Origin: CAVRQM01 sp965246915
GTDB taxonomy: Bacteria; Pseudomonadota; Alphaproteobacteria; Acetobacterales; Acetobacteraceae
DNA: 64,000 nucleotides
Reading direction: 5' to 3'
Assembly: GCA_965246915.1 (NCBI GenBank)
Contig: CBDFGB010000025.1
Span: forward strand, 124,001 to 188,000
Shown: positions 49,929 through 58,880 of the stretch, one piece after another
How positions within the stretch are numbered: the first letter of the stretch is position 1
How the letters are laid out: every line of letters starts with the position of its first letter
Made by a program: the position numbers and the translations under genes
The notes under the pieces: generated by a model
What the model was told of the DNA's origin: nothing
Database searches by the model: none
Seen by the model: only the letters and a program-made list of their open reading frames with translations

Positions 49929-51323
49929 ATGGCGCATCCCTACATGGCCAACTCGGTGGCCGAGACGAAAGCGGACATGCTGGCGTCGATCGGCGCGCCG
50001 TCGATCGATGCGTTGTTCGAGCAGATTCCCGCCGGCCATCGGATGCGCCGTCCGCTCAGGCTGCCGCCCGCGCTGTCGTCGGAGGCCTCGCTGCGCCGCC
50101 ATCTCGTCTCCACACTGGCGCGCAACAAGACCTGCGAGGAAAATCTCAGCTTTCTCGGCGGTGGCATCTGGCGGCATCACGTGCCGGCGGTGTGCGACGA
50201 GATGGCGCGGCGCACGGAATGGCTGACCTCGGTGTTCGGCTCGCCGATGTCCGATCACGGCCGCAACCAGGCATGGTTTGAGTTCGCCAGCCAACTGGGC
50301 GAGCTGGTCGGCATGGAGATGGTCGGGTTGCCCGTCTATAGCTGGGGCTGCGCTATCGGCCACGCGGTGCGCATGGCCGCGCGGCTGACCGGACGGCGCG
50401 AGGTGCTGGTCGTGCGGGCGATCGCGCCGGAGCGCTTGGACGTGCTGCGCACCTATTGCGAGCCGCCGGATATCGCGAGCCATATCCACGTCACCGAAGT
50501 CGCGTTCGATACGGCGACCGGCCGCATGGATTTGGCCGATCTGCGCGCGAAACTCTCCCAACGCGTGGCGGCGGTGTATTTCGAGACGCCGTCCTACTTC
50601 GGCGTGATCGAGGATCAGGGGGCGGACATCGCGGCTCTCGCACGGGCGCACGGCGCGGAGACGATCGTCGGCGTCGATCCGATCTCGCTCGGCGTGCTGC
50701 TGCCGCCCGCCGACTATGGCGCCGACATCGTGGTCGGCACGACGCAGCCGCTGGGGGTGCACATGCATTGCGGCGGCGGAGTCGGCGGGTTCATCGCCAC
50801 GCGCGACGACGAACGCTACGCCCGCGAATATCCGACGTTGATGATCAGCATCGGCGAGACGACGCATGCCGGAGAGGTCGGGTTCGGCCTCAGCCTGTTT
50901 CACCAAACGTCATACGGACAGCGCGAGCACGGCAAGGACTGGACCGGAAACTCCGTCTATATGTGGGCCGTGGTCAACGCGGTTTACATGTCGCTGCTGG
51001 GGCCTCGGGGATTCGTCGAACTCGGTGAGTTGATCGTGCAGCGAGCGCATTTCGCAGCGCGCCTGATCGCCGATGTTCCCGGCGTGAGGATCGCTTTTTC
51101 GCGCGGCTTCTTCAAGGAATTCGTCGTGGACTTCTCCGCCACGGGCCGTAGCGTGCGCGAGATCAACCGGGCGTTGCTCGCGCGCGGGATTTTCGGCGGC
51201 GGCGATCTTTCCGCGTCGTTCCCGTGGCTCGGGCAGGCGGCGCTGTATTGCGTCACGGAACTGCACGAGGCGGAGGACATCGAACGATTGGCCGAAGCCT
51301 TGCGGGAGATCGTGACGCCATGA
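49929..51323 (+). CDS. glycine decarboxylase subunit 1-like protein (GcvPA-like), diverged
   Basis: A 464-residue fold-type I PLP-family protein related to the alpha subunit of two-part glycine dehydrogenases. The family landmarks FLGGGIWRHHVPAV (His83-His84), ETPSYFGVIEDQGADI, GVDPISLGVLLPP and YGADIVVGTTQPLG are recognisable. The canonical YTPYQPE-SQG block is replaced by FGSPMSDHGRNQ, YDGATA by YSWGCA, and QPLGIPLSFGGPYLG by a segment ending HCGGGVGG. Changes at these active-site signatures make ordinary glycine unlikely as substrate. AAGGAAGAG precedes the ATG. It overlaps the beta subunit gene by 4 bases. Confidence 0.82.
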   Translation: MAHPYMANSVAETKADMLASIGAPSIDALFEQIPAGHRMRRPLRLPPALSSEASLRRHLVSTLARNKTCEENLSFLGGGIWRHHVPAVCDEMARRTEWLTSVFGSPMSDHGRNQAWFEFASQLGELVGMEMVGLPVYSWGCAIGHAVRMAARLTGRREVLVVRAIAPERLDVLRTYCEPPDIASHIHVTEVAFDTATGRMDLADLRAKLSQRVAAVYFETPSYFGVIEDQGADIAALARAHGAETIVGVDPISLGVLLPPADYGADIVVGTTQPLGVHMHCGGGVGGFIATRDDERYAREYPTLMISIGETTHAGEVGFGLSLFHQTSYGQREHGKDWTGNSVYMWAVVNAVYMSLLGPRGFVELGELIVQRAHFAARLIADVPGVRIAFSRGFFKEFVVDFSATGRSVREINRALLARGIFGGGDLSASFPWLGQAALYCVTELHEAEDIERLAEALREIVTP

Positions 51324-52954
51324 GCGACGACGTCAGGCTGAGGAGATATCAGGCCCCGGTCTGGGACGAACCCGTCATCATGGAACTGGGCCATCCGGGC
51401 CGTCGCGGCCAGATGTTTCCGCCCGCCGAGGATCGCGTGCGCGCGCCGGCCGGCTCTCTGCTGCCCGCCGCGATGCGCCGCGCCATGCCGCCGGCGCTGC
51501 CGGAACTGTCGGAGCCGGAAGTGCAACGGCACTATCTGCATCTGTCGCAGATGACACAGGGGATGAGCGGCATCAGCCTGTTCGGCACTTGCACCATGAA
51601 ATATAACGCTGCCGTGGCCGAGGCGGTGGCGTGGCGGCCGCAGGTCACGGAGGTGCACCCCGACCAGGACGAGAGCACCCTGCAGGGCATCCTCGAGATC
51701 GTGCACGACTTCGACCTGATCCTGCGCGAACTGTCCGGCATGGATCAGTTCGTGTTCCAGGCGGGTGGGGGCGCGGACGCTGCCTACACGAATTGCTGCG
51801 TCACCCGGGCCTATTTCGCGGCGCGCGGCGAACTTGGCCGGCGCGACGAGATCATCACGACGATCCAGACGCATCCGTGCAACGCGGCGACCGCCGCCGC
51901 CGCCGGGTTCAAGGTCGTGACGTTGATGCTCGAGGAGGACGGCTATCCCTCGATCGAGGCGTTGCGCGCGGCGGTGTCGGATCGCACGGCCGCTCTGATG
52001 GTCAACAACCCCGACGACATGGGTATCTACAACCCCGACATCGCCGATTGGGTGCGGATCGTCCACGACGCGGGCGGCCTGTGCTTCTACGACCATGCGA
52101 ACTTCAACGGCGTGATGGGCAAGATCCGGGCACGCGAGCTTGGTTTCGACGCCTGCATGTACATGCTGCACAAGACGTTCGGCGCCCCGAAGGGAGGTGG
52201 CGGCCCGGCGGTCGGCGCGTATGGCTGTTCGGCGGACCTGGCGCCGTTCCTGCCGCGTCCCGTCGTGGTGCGCGACGCGGACGGCTACCGCCTCGACCAC
52301 GACCGCCCGCAAAGCTGCGGCAAGGTGAGGGAATTCTGGGGCAACGTGCCGCAGGTGCTGAAAGCCTACGCCTGGGCACGCAGCATGGGGGCGGAGGGGA
52401 TCGCCGAAGCCTCCGACATCTCGGTGCTCGCCAACAACTACATGGACCGCAAGCTGATGGGCATTCGCGGCGTCACACGCTCCAATCCGCGCAACACCGG
52501 GTGGCGCATGGAGATGACGCGGTTCAGCCTGGATCAACTGCGGCAGGAGACGGGGATTAGCTGCCTAGACGTGCAGAACCGCATGGTCGATTTCGGCGTC
52601 GATGCGTATTGGCTCAGCCACGAGCCGTGGCTGGTGCCGGAACCGTTTACGCCGGAGGCCGGCGAGATGTATTCCAAGGAGGATCTCGACTACTGGATCG
52701 CGGTGATCGCGCGGGTCTGCCACGAGGCGTACACCGATCCCGAACTGGTCCGGACCGCGCCGCACAACCAGCCGATCCACCAGATGAAGTACGACGCGCT
52801 GGAAGACCCGCGGCGCTGGGCGATGACCTGGCGGGCCTGGACGCGAAAACGCGCTCAGGCGGAAAGCGCGGCCTCCACGCCCGCTCCGATGTCGCACGGA
52901 AAGCCAAGCGAGCGAAGCGCCGCGCCGAGTGCTGTGATGGCCAACGGCGCGTAG
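51320..52954 (+). CDS. glycine decarboxylase subunit 2-like protein (GcvPB-like), diverged
   Basis: A 544-residue partner subunit carrying the PLP lysine (Lys285 in MLHKTFGAPKGGGGP). LFGTCTMKYNAAVAE and the STLQGILEIVHDFDLIL segment match GcvPB, but PAAGAHGE becomes AGGGADAA, the AHGTNPASA segment becomes THPCNAATA, and YYDGANLNAI becomes FYDHANFNGV. The enzyme is therefore an intact PLP protein with a reshaped pocket, perhaps a decarboxylase or lyase for another amino acid. The last 35 residues are low-complexity and overlap the convergent aminotransferase gene by 100 bases. No gcvT, gcvH or lpd is present in the window. Confidence 0.82.
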   Translation: MSDDVRLRRYQAPVWDEPVIMELGHPGRRGQMFPPAEDRVRAPAGSLLPAAMRRAMPPALPELSEPEVQRHYLHLSQMTQGMSGISLFGTCTMKYNAAVAEAVAWRPQVTEVHPDQDESTLQGILEIVHDFDLILRELSGMDQFVFQAGGGADAAYTNCCVTRAYFAARGELGRRDEIITTIQTHPCNAATAAAAGFKVVTLMLEEDGYPSIEALRAAVSDRTAALMVNNPDDMGIYNPDIADWVRIVHDAGGLCFYDHANFNGVMGKIRARELGFDACMYMLHKTFGAPKGGGGPAVGAYGCSADLAPFLPRPVVVRDADGYRLDHDRPQSCGKVREFWGNVPQVLKAYAWARSMGAEGIAEASDISVLANNYMDRKLMGIRGVTRSNPRNTGWRMEMTRFSLDQLRQETGISCLDVQNRMVDFGVDAYWLSHEPWLVPEPFTPEAGEMYSKEDLDYWIAVIARVCHEAYTDPELVRTAPHNQPIHQMKYDALEDPRRWAMTWRAWTRKRAQAESAASTPAPMSHGKPSERSAAPSAVMANGA

Positions 52955-54009
52955 ATCGGTTCCGCGGTCGGACCCATGTGACCGATCCGCAGAAGTTTGC
53001 CATGCGTCGCGCCGCGTCCCGCCGAGAACACGATCCCGCGCGCCCGGGCGGCAGAGATGATATCCTCGCCGCGCAGTCCGTCGGGAAGTCGCAGCGCGGT
53101 CGTGGTCGGTGACGCGATCTCCTCGCGCACCGGCCACGGTCGGACGCCCATCGCGAGAAGCCCGGCGCGGCAGGCCCGCGCGGTGGCCGCGTGGCGCGCC
53201 CACACCGACTCCGCTCCCTCCGCCAGATACAGATCCAGCGCCGCGTCGAGCCCGAAGATCTCGGCAATCGATGGCGTGAACGGGAAAGCCTGATCGGCGC
53301 GCCATGCCTCTTTCCAATCCGAAAGGCTGAGCACCGAGGCGCGCGGCGCGGTCGGGTTCGCGGCGATCGCGTCCCACGCTGCCGACGAGACCGCCATGAC
53401 CGTCAGGCCCGGCGCGCCACCGAGGCACTTTCCCGGGCCGGTGATGAAGATGTCGGCGAAGCAGTCGGCCGGATGGATCTGCATGCCGCCGAACGAGGAC
53501 ACGGCGTCGACCAGCAGCAGCGCGCCATGGTCGCGCACGATACGGCCGATCTGCGGCAGCGGATTGATCGTCCCCGACGACGTATCGTGATGCACCACAC
53601 TCACGATGCGCGTCTCCGGGCGGCGTCGCAGCGCCTCGGCCACCGCCGCCGGATCGATCGCGTCGTCGAACGGCACCGCGACCTCGAAAACCTCCTTCGC
53701 GTAGCGCCGCGCCCAGAAGGTGAAGCCCGCGCCATAGACGCCGGAGACGAGGTTCAACACGACATCGTCCGGCCCGATCAGCGAGGCGGCGGCTGCCTCG
53801 ATCCCCGGCGCCGGTTCGCAATGCAGGATGAGCGCGGGGTCGCTCCAGCGCATCGCGTCGGCGGCCTTACGGGCTGTCTCCTCGTAAAACGCCTGGAACT
53901 GTGGATCGTAGTCGTACATCAGCGGCCGCGACATCGCGCGCGACACGGCCGGATACGCGGCGACGGGTCCGGCCGAGAGGATGGCCACGGGATCGCGCAG
54001 ACGGTTCAT
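52855..54009 (-). CDS. class V-type aminotransferase, pyridoxamine-pyruvate aminotransferase-like
   Basis: A 384-residue PLP-fold-I enzyme. The motif order LSAGPVAAYPAVSRAM, LMYDYDPQFQAFYEE, SVVHHDTSSGTINPLPQIG, VDAVSSFGGM, Lys194 in TGPGKCLGGAPGL, FPFTPSIAEIFGLDAALDLY, EEIASPTTTALR and LLRIGHMGPTAEP closely follows pyridoxamine-pyruvate aminotransferase of Mesorhizobium as I remember it. That enzyme uses a free B6 amine as substrate without bound cofactor. Serine-glyoxylate-type activity is the alternative. It is the last gene of the ten-gene operon, coupled to the GMC gene by ATGA. Confidence 0.85.
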   Translation of the reverse strand: MNRLRDPVAILSAGPVAAYPAVSRAMSRPLMYDYDPQFQAFYEETARKAADAMRWSDPALILHCEPAPGIEAAAASLIGPDDVVLNLVSGVYGAGFTFWARRYAKEVFEVAVPFDDAIDPAAVAEALRRRPETRIVSVVHHDTSSGTINPLPQIGRIVRDHGALLLVDAVSSFGGMQIHPADCFADIFITGPGKCLGGAPGLTVMAVSSAAWDAIAANPTAPRASVLSLSDWKEAWRADQAFPFTPSIAEIFGLDAALDLYLAEGAESVWARHAATARACRAGLLAMGVRPWPVREEIASPTTTALRLPDGLRGEDIISAARARGIVFSAGRGATHGKLLRIGHMGPTAEPIYAPLAITALGAALRSLGFPCDIGAGVEAALSA

Positions 54010-55625
54010 GGCGGTCTCTCCGGTGTGCGGTCACGGATCATGTCGGCCGCCTTCTCCGCGATCATCAGAACGGCCGCGTTGATGTTGCCGCCGGGCAGGT
54101 CCGGCATCACGGAGGCGTCGACGACCCGCAGTCCCTGCGCGCCCCGCACTCGAAGCTGCGGATCGACGACGGCATCGTCCGTGAGACCCATGGCGCAGGT
54201 TCCGGCCGGATGGTGCACCGTGATCGCGCTGCGGCGGATATACGCGTCGATTTCCGCGTCGGTGGCCACCGACGAACCGGGTGCCGTCTCGCGGGCGACG
54301 AACGGGGCCAGGCTGGGCTGAGCCGCGAGGTCGCGCACGATGCGCAACGCCTCGCGCAACGTGCGCCAGTCATAGTCTGTGGCCAGGAAGTTCTGGTGGA
54401 TGCGTGGCGCGGCGGCGGGATCGGCGGAGGCCAGCGCGACGTGGCCGCGGCTCTCGGGATGGACGAGGACGGTGCGCGCGGCGAACCCGTCCGCAAAGGG
54501 CTTCTTGATCGGCTGCAGATACGGCCACGCGCCGAGTGGGGCCGCGGTCAGCAGGATCTGGATATCGGGCAGGGGAACGTCCGGCGCGCTGCGGAGGAAC
54601 GCGGTCAGCCCGCCCGGCACATCGGCAGCGAACCCCGTCCCGAACAGGTATGCACGGGCCAGCGACAAGGCGATGCGGTCATAGCGCATGGCGGCGTGAA
54701 ACGGCCCTGGCTCGCGGCGTTGATACATCGCAATGACCGAGACGTGGTCCTGCAGGTTGGCTCCGACTCCGCTCAACGGCAGCAGCGTGTCAATGCCGTG
54801 GACGCGCAGCCGCGCCGGATCGCCGATGCCGGACAGCATGAGCAGTTGCGGCGAGTTTATGACGCCGCCGCACAGGACCACCTCGCGGTCGGCATGTGCC
54901 GTCTGGCGAGCGCCATTGTGCCGGTACTCGATCCCTATGGCGCGGGAACCCTGCATCACGATTTTCGTCGCGAGCGCGCCGGTCCGGACGGTCAGGTTGC
55001 GGCGGCGCCGCGCCGGTCGCAGATAGCCGGTTGCGGCACTGCATCGTCGGCCGCGCCGGATGGTCATCTGCAACGGGCTGAAACCCTCCGCGTTCGCGCC
55101 GTTGTAGTCTTCGGTCGCGGGGTGCCCCGCCGCCGCCGCCGCCGCGAAATAGGCGGTGACGAGCGGGTCGACGTAACGGCAGCGTTGCACGGTGATCGGA
55201 CCGTCGCCACCGCGCGTGTCGGACGCGCCGCTCTCCCACGATTCGAGCTTGCGAAAATACGGCAGGACGTTGGCATGCGACCATCCGTGCAGGCCGTATC
55301 TGGCCGCCCAACGGTCGTAATCGCCGGGATGGCCGCGCACATGCGCCATCGCGTTGGTCGACGACGATCCGCCCACCACCTTGCCACGCGCGCATTCGAC
55401 GCGGCGATTGGCGACGTTTGGTTCGGGCTCGCAGAAATACATCCAGTCATGCAGCCGCTTCTGCAGGATCTTGCCCCAGCCGAGCGGGATGTGGATCCAC
55501 GGATCGCGGTCCCATCCGCCCGCCTCCAGCAACAGCACGCGCGCACCATCCTCGCTGAGCCGGGCGGCGAGCGCGCAGCCGGCCGATCCGGCCCCGACGA
55601 TCACGTAGTCATGGCCGTCAGCCAT
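54006..55625 (-). CDS. GMC-family FAD alcohol oxidoreductase
   Basis: A 539-residue glucose-methanol-choline oxidoreductase. The FAD motif YVIVGAGSAGCALAARLSED is at the N-terminus. GMC signature 1 is GKVVGGSSSTNAMAHVRG and signature 2 lies around GGVINSPQLLMLSGIG. The catalytic-type histidine is in ITVHHPAGTCAMG, and the C-terminus is VVDASVMPDLPGGNINAAVL. Choline dehydrogenase, pyridoxine 4-oxidase and other alcohol oxidases share this fold. Next to a pyridoxamine-aminotransferase-like gene, oxidation of a hydroxymethyl group to an aldehyde is the most coherent role. The ATG at 55625 overlaps the aldehyde dehydrogenase stop by 8 bases. Confidence 0.88.
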   Translation of the reverse strand: MADGHDYVIVGAGSAGCALAARLSEDGARVLLLEAGGWDRDPWIHIPLGWGKILQKRLHDWMYFCEPEPNVANRRVECARGKVVGGSSSTNAMAHVRGHPGDYDRWAARYGLHGWSHANVLPYFRKLESWESGASDTRGGDGPITVQRCRYVDPLVTAYFAAAAAAGHPATEDYNGANAEGFSPLQMTIRRGRRCSAATGYLRPARRRRNLTVRTGALATKIVMQGSRAIGIEYRHNGARQTAHADREVVLCGGVINSPQLLMLSGIGDPARLRVHGIDTLLPLSGVGANLQDHVSVIAMYQRREPGPFHAAMRYDRIALSLARAYLFGTGFAADVPGGLTAFLRSAPDVPLPDIQILLTAAPLGAWPYLQPIKKPFADGFAARTVLVHPESRGHVALASADPAAAPRIHQNFLATDYDWRTLREALRIVRDLAAQPSLAPFVARETAPGSSVATDAEIDAYIRRSAITVHHPAGTCAMGLTDDAVVDPQLRVRGAQGLRVVDASVMPDLPGGNINAAVLMIAEKAADMIRDRTPERPP

Positions 55626-57087
55626 GCGGGGCGACGCGCTTGAGGCCGATGTGGATGTTCTTCTCGCGCGTGAACGACAGCAACTCGGCCAGGCACTCCT
55701 CACGTCCGATGCCGGATTGCCGCACGCCGCCGAACGGCGCGCCGAGGAAGTGCTTGCCGATTTCGTTGATCCAGACAAAGCCCGCTTCGACACGCCCGGC
55801 CATGCGGTGCGCCCGTTCCAGATCGTTCGTCCAGATGGCGCATGTCAGGCCGTAGTCGTTGCCGTTGACCTCGTCCAGCATGCGGGCCTCTTCGTTCCAC
55901 TTCAGTACGGCCAGGACCGGGCCGAAGATTTCTTCGCGGGCGATGCGCATGTCCATCGTCACGTCGGCGAACACCGTAGGCTCGACGAAAAGACCGCCGG
56001 CGAGCGCGGCGTTGGCCGGCGGCCCGCCGCCGCAGATCACCCGAGCGCCCTCCTCCTTCGCGGACGCGATGAAGCCGAGAACGCGGTCGTAGTGGGCGCG
56101 ACTGATGAGTGCGCCCATCGTCGTGGCGGGATCGGTCGGCACGCCGGGGACGAAGGCGGCGCAGTTGAGCCGAACCCGCTCGATCACGGCGTCGTGGATG
56201 TCGGCATGGACGAAGGCGCGGCTGGTCGACCCGCACGACTGGCCGCACCATGTGAAGTTCATGCCGGCGACGATCGCGCGGGCGACGATGTCAGGATCGA
56301 CGTCCGGGTAGGCAATAAATGCGTTCTTGCCCCCGAGTTCCAGCAGCACCGGCTTCAGCGTCTCGGCGGCCGCGCGCATCACGGCGCGGCCGGTCGGCAC
56401 CGAGCCGACGAGGCCCACCATGGCGACGTCCTTGTGCGACACGAGCGCCTCGCCCAGCGCGCGGCCGCCCGGCAGGATGCCCATGACGCCCGGGGGGAGC
56501 ATCGATCCCACGATCTCAGCCAGACGGAACGCGGATAACGGCGCCTGATTCGGCGGCTTGATCAGGATCGAATTGCCCGCCGCGAGAGGGGCGGCCATCT
56601 TCGCGGCGGCGAACATGAATGGGTGGTTGAACGCGACGATCCGCGCGACGACACCCAGGGGCTCGCGCACCGAGAAGTTGACCGCATCCGGGCCCATCGG
56701 GATCGACGCGCCCTTCATCTCGGTGACGAGGCCTGCGAAAAAATCGAACACCGCGCCGGCGACCATCACGTCGGAGACCATTTCGCGGATCGGATTGCCG
56801 CAATCGGCGGCGTCCAGCAGCGCCAGATCCTGCGCGTGCTTGCGCAACTCCGCGCCGATGGCCCGCAGGATGCGAGCGCGTTCCATCGGCGGCACGTCAC
56901 GCCAGATCAGAAAACCGGCGCGCGACGCGGCGACCGCGGCGTCGACGTCCGCGGGTGTGCCCTCGGCGGCCCGCCCCAGCCGTTCCCCGGTGCCGGGATT
57001 TATGACTTCGGTGTAGCCCCCCGCCACCGGCGCATGCCATGCGCCGCCGTAGAACAGGTCCTCGTGTGCCGGTAGGACCAGGTTCAC
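55618..57087 (-). CDS. NAD(P)+-dependent aldehyde dehydrogenase
   Basis: A 489-residue ALDH. The catalytic Glu is in VLLELGGKNAFI and the catalytic Cys in GQSCGSTSR; other motifs are VARIVAFNHPFMFAAAKMAA, GLVGSVPTGRAVMRAAAE and EEIFGPVLAVLKW. All catalytic residues are present. It is coupled to the GMC gene downstream and the binding-protein gene upstream by short overlaps, which suggests it oxidises the aldehyde made by the GMC enzyme or the aminotransferase. A betB-like role in glycine betaine synthesis is possible but not favoured by context. Confidence 0.92.
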   Translation of the reverse strand: MNLVLPAHEDLFYGGAWHAPVAGGYTEVINPGTGERLGRAAEGTPADVDAAVAASRAGFLIWRDVPPMERARILRAIGAELRKHAQDLALLDAADCGNPIREMVSDVMVAGAVFDFFAGLVTEMKGASIPMGPDAVNFSVREPLGVVARIVAFNHPFMFAAAKMAAPLAAGNSILIKPPNQAPLSAFRLAEIVGSMLPPGVMGILPGGRALGEALVSHKDVAMVGLVGSVPTGRAVMRAAAETLKPVLLELGGKNAFIAYPDVDPDIVARAIVAGMNFTWCGQSCGSTSRAFVHADIHDAVIERVRLNCAAFVPGVPTDPATTMGALISRAHYDRVLGFIASAKEEGARVICGGGPPANAALAGGLFVEPTVFADVTMDMRIAREEIFGPVLAVLKWNEEARMLDEVNGNDYGLTCAIWTNDLERAHRMAGRVEAGFVWINEIGKHFLGAPFGGVRQSGIGREECLAELLSFTREKNIHIGLKRVAPHG

Positions 57088-58082
57088 CGCTTCACCGGCT
57101 GCGCCGCCGCCAGGAACGTCGTGTCGAACGCGCCGTCAGTCGTCGCGTCTGCCGGCAGCGCCCCGTGCGTCTTCAACATCATGGCCATGCGTGTCCAGTG
57201 GTCCGCCGAGATCCAGCCGATTCCATGCGTCGCCGTGTCCGGATCGAACATCGTGGCCGAGATATCGGCGTGCAGCTGCGCGAGCAGCACGTCGCGTTTG
57301 CCGGCGTATTCCGGGTTCGCCTTGATGATCACGTCGACCGCCGCACCTGGATCGGCGATTGCATCGGCGAAGGCGGCGGCGTAGGCCTTCACAAATCCGC
57401 CCACGAGCTCCGGCTTCTGCTTCGCGAGCGTCTCCGACGTGAACACGCCGGATCCGTAGGCCACGTAGCCATACGCGGCGCCTTGCAGGATCGACAGCGA
57501 GCCCGGACCGCCGGCCTTGGCCTCCAGCTCCGGCACCTCGGCATCGAGATAGCCGGGTATCGCGTCGACCCGTCCGAGGAGCAGATAGTTTTCATAAGGC
57601 GGCGAGACGCTGCTCTGCGTTACATCGGACAGCGATAAGCCGTTGGCGGCGAGAAATGCCTTGAAGAAGATGTATGTGGAGCCCGCCGGATGGATGCCGA
57701 TGTTCAGACCTTTTAGATCGGCGGGCCTCTCAAGTCTGTGCTTGGCGGCGATGGAGATGACGGCGAGCGGACTTTTCTGGTTGACCGCGACGAGCGCCAG
57801 CGCCGGCACGCCCTGCGCGCGAGCGATCATCAGTGTCGGCAGGTCGGCGAAACCGAACTGCGCGCCGCCGCCGCCGACCATGCGCAGCGCGTCGGACGAT
57901 CCCGTGCCGCGCCGTATCGCGTTGATCTCTATCCCCTCGCGCGCGAAATATCCTTTGTCGCGGGCGACGAAGAACATTGCGTGGTCGCCGCGCACGACCC
58001 AATCGAGCTGGACCGTCACACTCTCGGTGGCGCGCGCGCCGGCTGAGACCAGCAGAACTACAAAGACGAGCCATGCGCGCAT
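57084..58082 (-). CDS. NMT1/THI5-like ABC substrate-binding protein
   Basis: A periplasmic binding protein of 332 residues from the ATG at 58082, which has GGGAG 8 bases ahead; a TTG five codons earlier is the alternative. The signal peptide is MRAWLVFVVLLVSAGARA. The mature N-terminus VTVQLDWVVRGDHAMFFVAR and KGYFAREGIEINAIRRGTGS is characteristic of the NMT1/SsuA/ThiY group, which binds pyrimidine, sulfonate and aromatic ligands. GHNPAGSTYIFF-like GIHPAGSTYIFFKAFLA and ENYLLLGRVDAI follow. It feeds the permease and ATPase encoded just upstream. Confidence 0.88.
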   Translation of the reverse strand: MRAWLVFVVLLVSAGARATESVTVQLDWVVRGDHAMFFVARDKGYFAREGIEINAIRRGTGSSDALRMVGGGGAQFGFADLPTLMIARAQGVPALALVAVNQKSPLAVISIAAKHRLERPADLKGLNIGIHPAGSTYIFFKAFLAANGLSLSDVTQSSVSPPYENYLLLGRVDAIPGYLDAEVPELEAKAGGPGSLSILQGAAYGYVAYGSGVFTSETLAKQKPELVGGFVKAYAAAFADAIADPGAAVDVIIKANPEYAGKRDVLLAQLHADISATMFDPDTATHGIGWISADHWTRMAMMLKTHGALPADATTDGAFDTTFLAAAQPVKR

Positions 58083-58100
58083 CAAAGAGACTCCCAAAAT

Positions 58101-58880
58101 TCAGCGTGGCGACCAAGGGACCAGTAGGCGTTCGGCCAGCTCGATGCCGTAGTAGAACAGCAATCCCAGCACCGAGATCTCGATCAGGGCCGCGAACACC
58201 AGCGGCGTCTCCAGCTGCGTCGAGGCGAATTGGATGACGTAGCCGAGGCCGGCAGACGCGCCAGCGAACTCACCGACCACCGCGCCGATGACGCTGAGTG
58301 TCACCGCGATCTTCAGGCCGGAAAACAGAGCAGGCAGCGCGGTCGGAATCTGGATCCGCCAGAGGATTTCGCCGTGCCCGGCGCCCACCGATCGCAGAAG
58401 GCCGACCAGTCCCGGATCGGCCGCCCGTAGTCCGACGAGCATGTCGAGGGCGACCGGAAAGAAAGCGATGACGACGATCAGCACGACCTTCGGCGCGAGC
58501 CCGTAGCCGAACCAAAGGATGAACAGCGGCGCCAGCGCCACTTTCGGGACCGTTTGAAACAGCACGATCAGCGGGTATACTGCTCGCCCCACGCGGCGGA
58601 ACCGGACCATGGCCAGCGCCAGTCCCGCGCCCACACCCCCGGACAGAACGAAGCCGACGAAGACTTCGCCGGCCGTGACGCGGGCCGCGTCGAGCAAGTC
58701 GCGCTGCCGCCTCGCCAGCACGATTGCGATCGTCGACGGGGGCGGCAGCACAAAATTCGGCACGGCGAAGATGTGGATCGCCAGTTCCCACAGACACAGC
58801 ACGGCGGCCACAAGCGCCACCGGTGGCAGGACCGCTTCGGCCCAACCCGCCTGCACCGTGGGGAGCGCGCGGACGCTCAC
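58101..58880 (-). CDS. ABC transporter permease, SsuC/TauC/ThiX-like
   Basis: A single-type membrane subunit, 259 residues and about six helices. The EAA-like loop reads GLLRSVGAGHGEILWRIQIP, and LFQTVPKVALAPLFILWFGY is the family hallmark preceding it. It probably forms a homodimer. It overlaps the ATPase gene by 4 bases and is followed after a short gap by the binding-protein gene. Confidence 0.92.
   Translation of the reverse strand: MSVRALPTVQAGWAEAVLPPVALVAAVLCLWELAIHIFAVPNFVLPPPSTIAIVLARRQRDLLDAARVTAGEVFVGFVLSGGVGAGLALAMVRFRRVGRAVYPLIVLFQTVPKVALAPLFILWFGYGLAPKVVLIVVIAFFPVALDMLVGLRAADPGLVGLLRSVGAGHGEILWRIQIPTALPALFSGLKIAVTLSVIGAVVGEFAGASAGLGYVIQFASTQLETPLVFAALIEISVLGLLFYYGIELAERLLVPWSPR

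Noticed and set aside
48573..50906. Open frame of about 770 codons on the minus strand opposite the AcoX/GcvPA-like genes
   Set aside because: It overlaps three recognisable genes, has an Arg/His/Asp-rich product and shows no motif; it is an antisense shadow.
49929..52954. Canonical glycine cleavage system P-protein (gcvPA/gcvPB)
   Set aside because: Several active-site signature blocks are replaced and gcvT/gcvH/lpd are absent nearby, so the glycine function is not asserted.
54006..57087. betA/betB choline-to-betaine pair
   Set aside because: GMC plus ALDH adjacency suggests it, but the operon lacks betI and a choline/ProU-type transporter and instead has a ring-cleaving dioxygenase and a B6-type aminotransferase.
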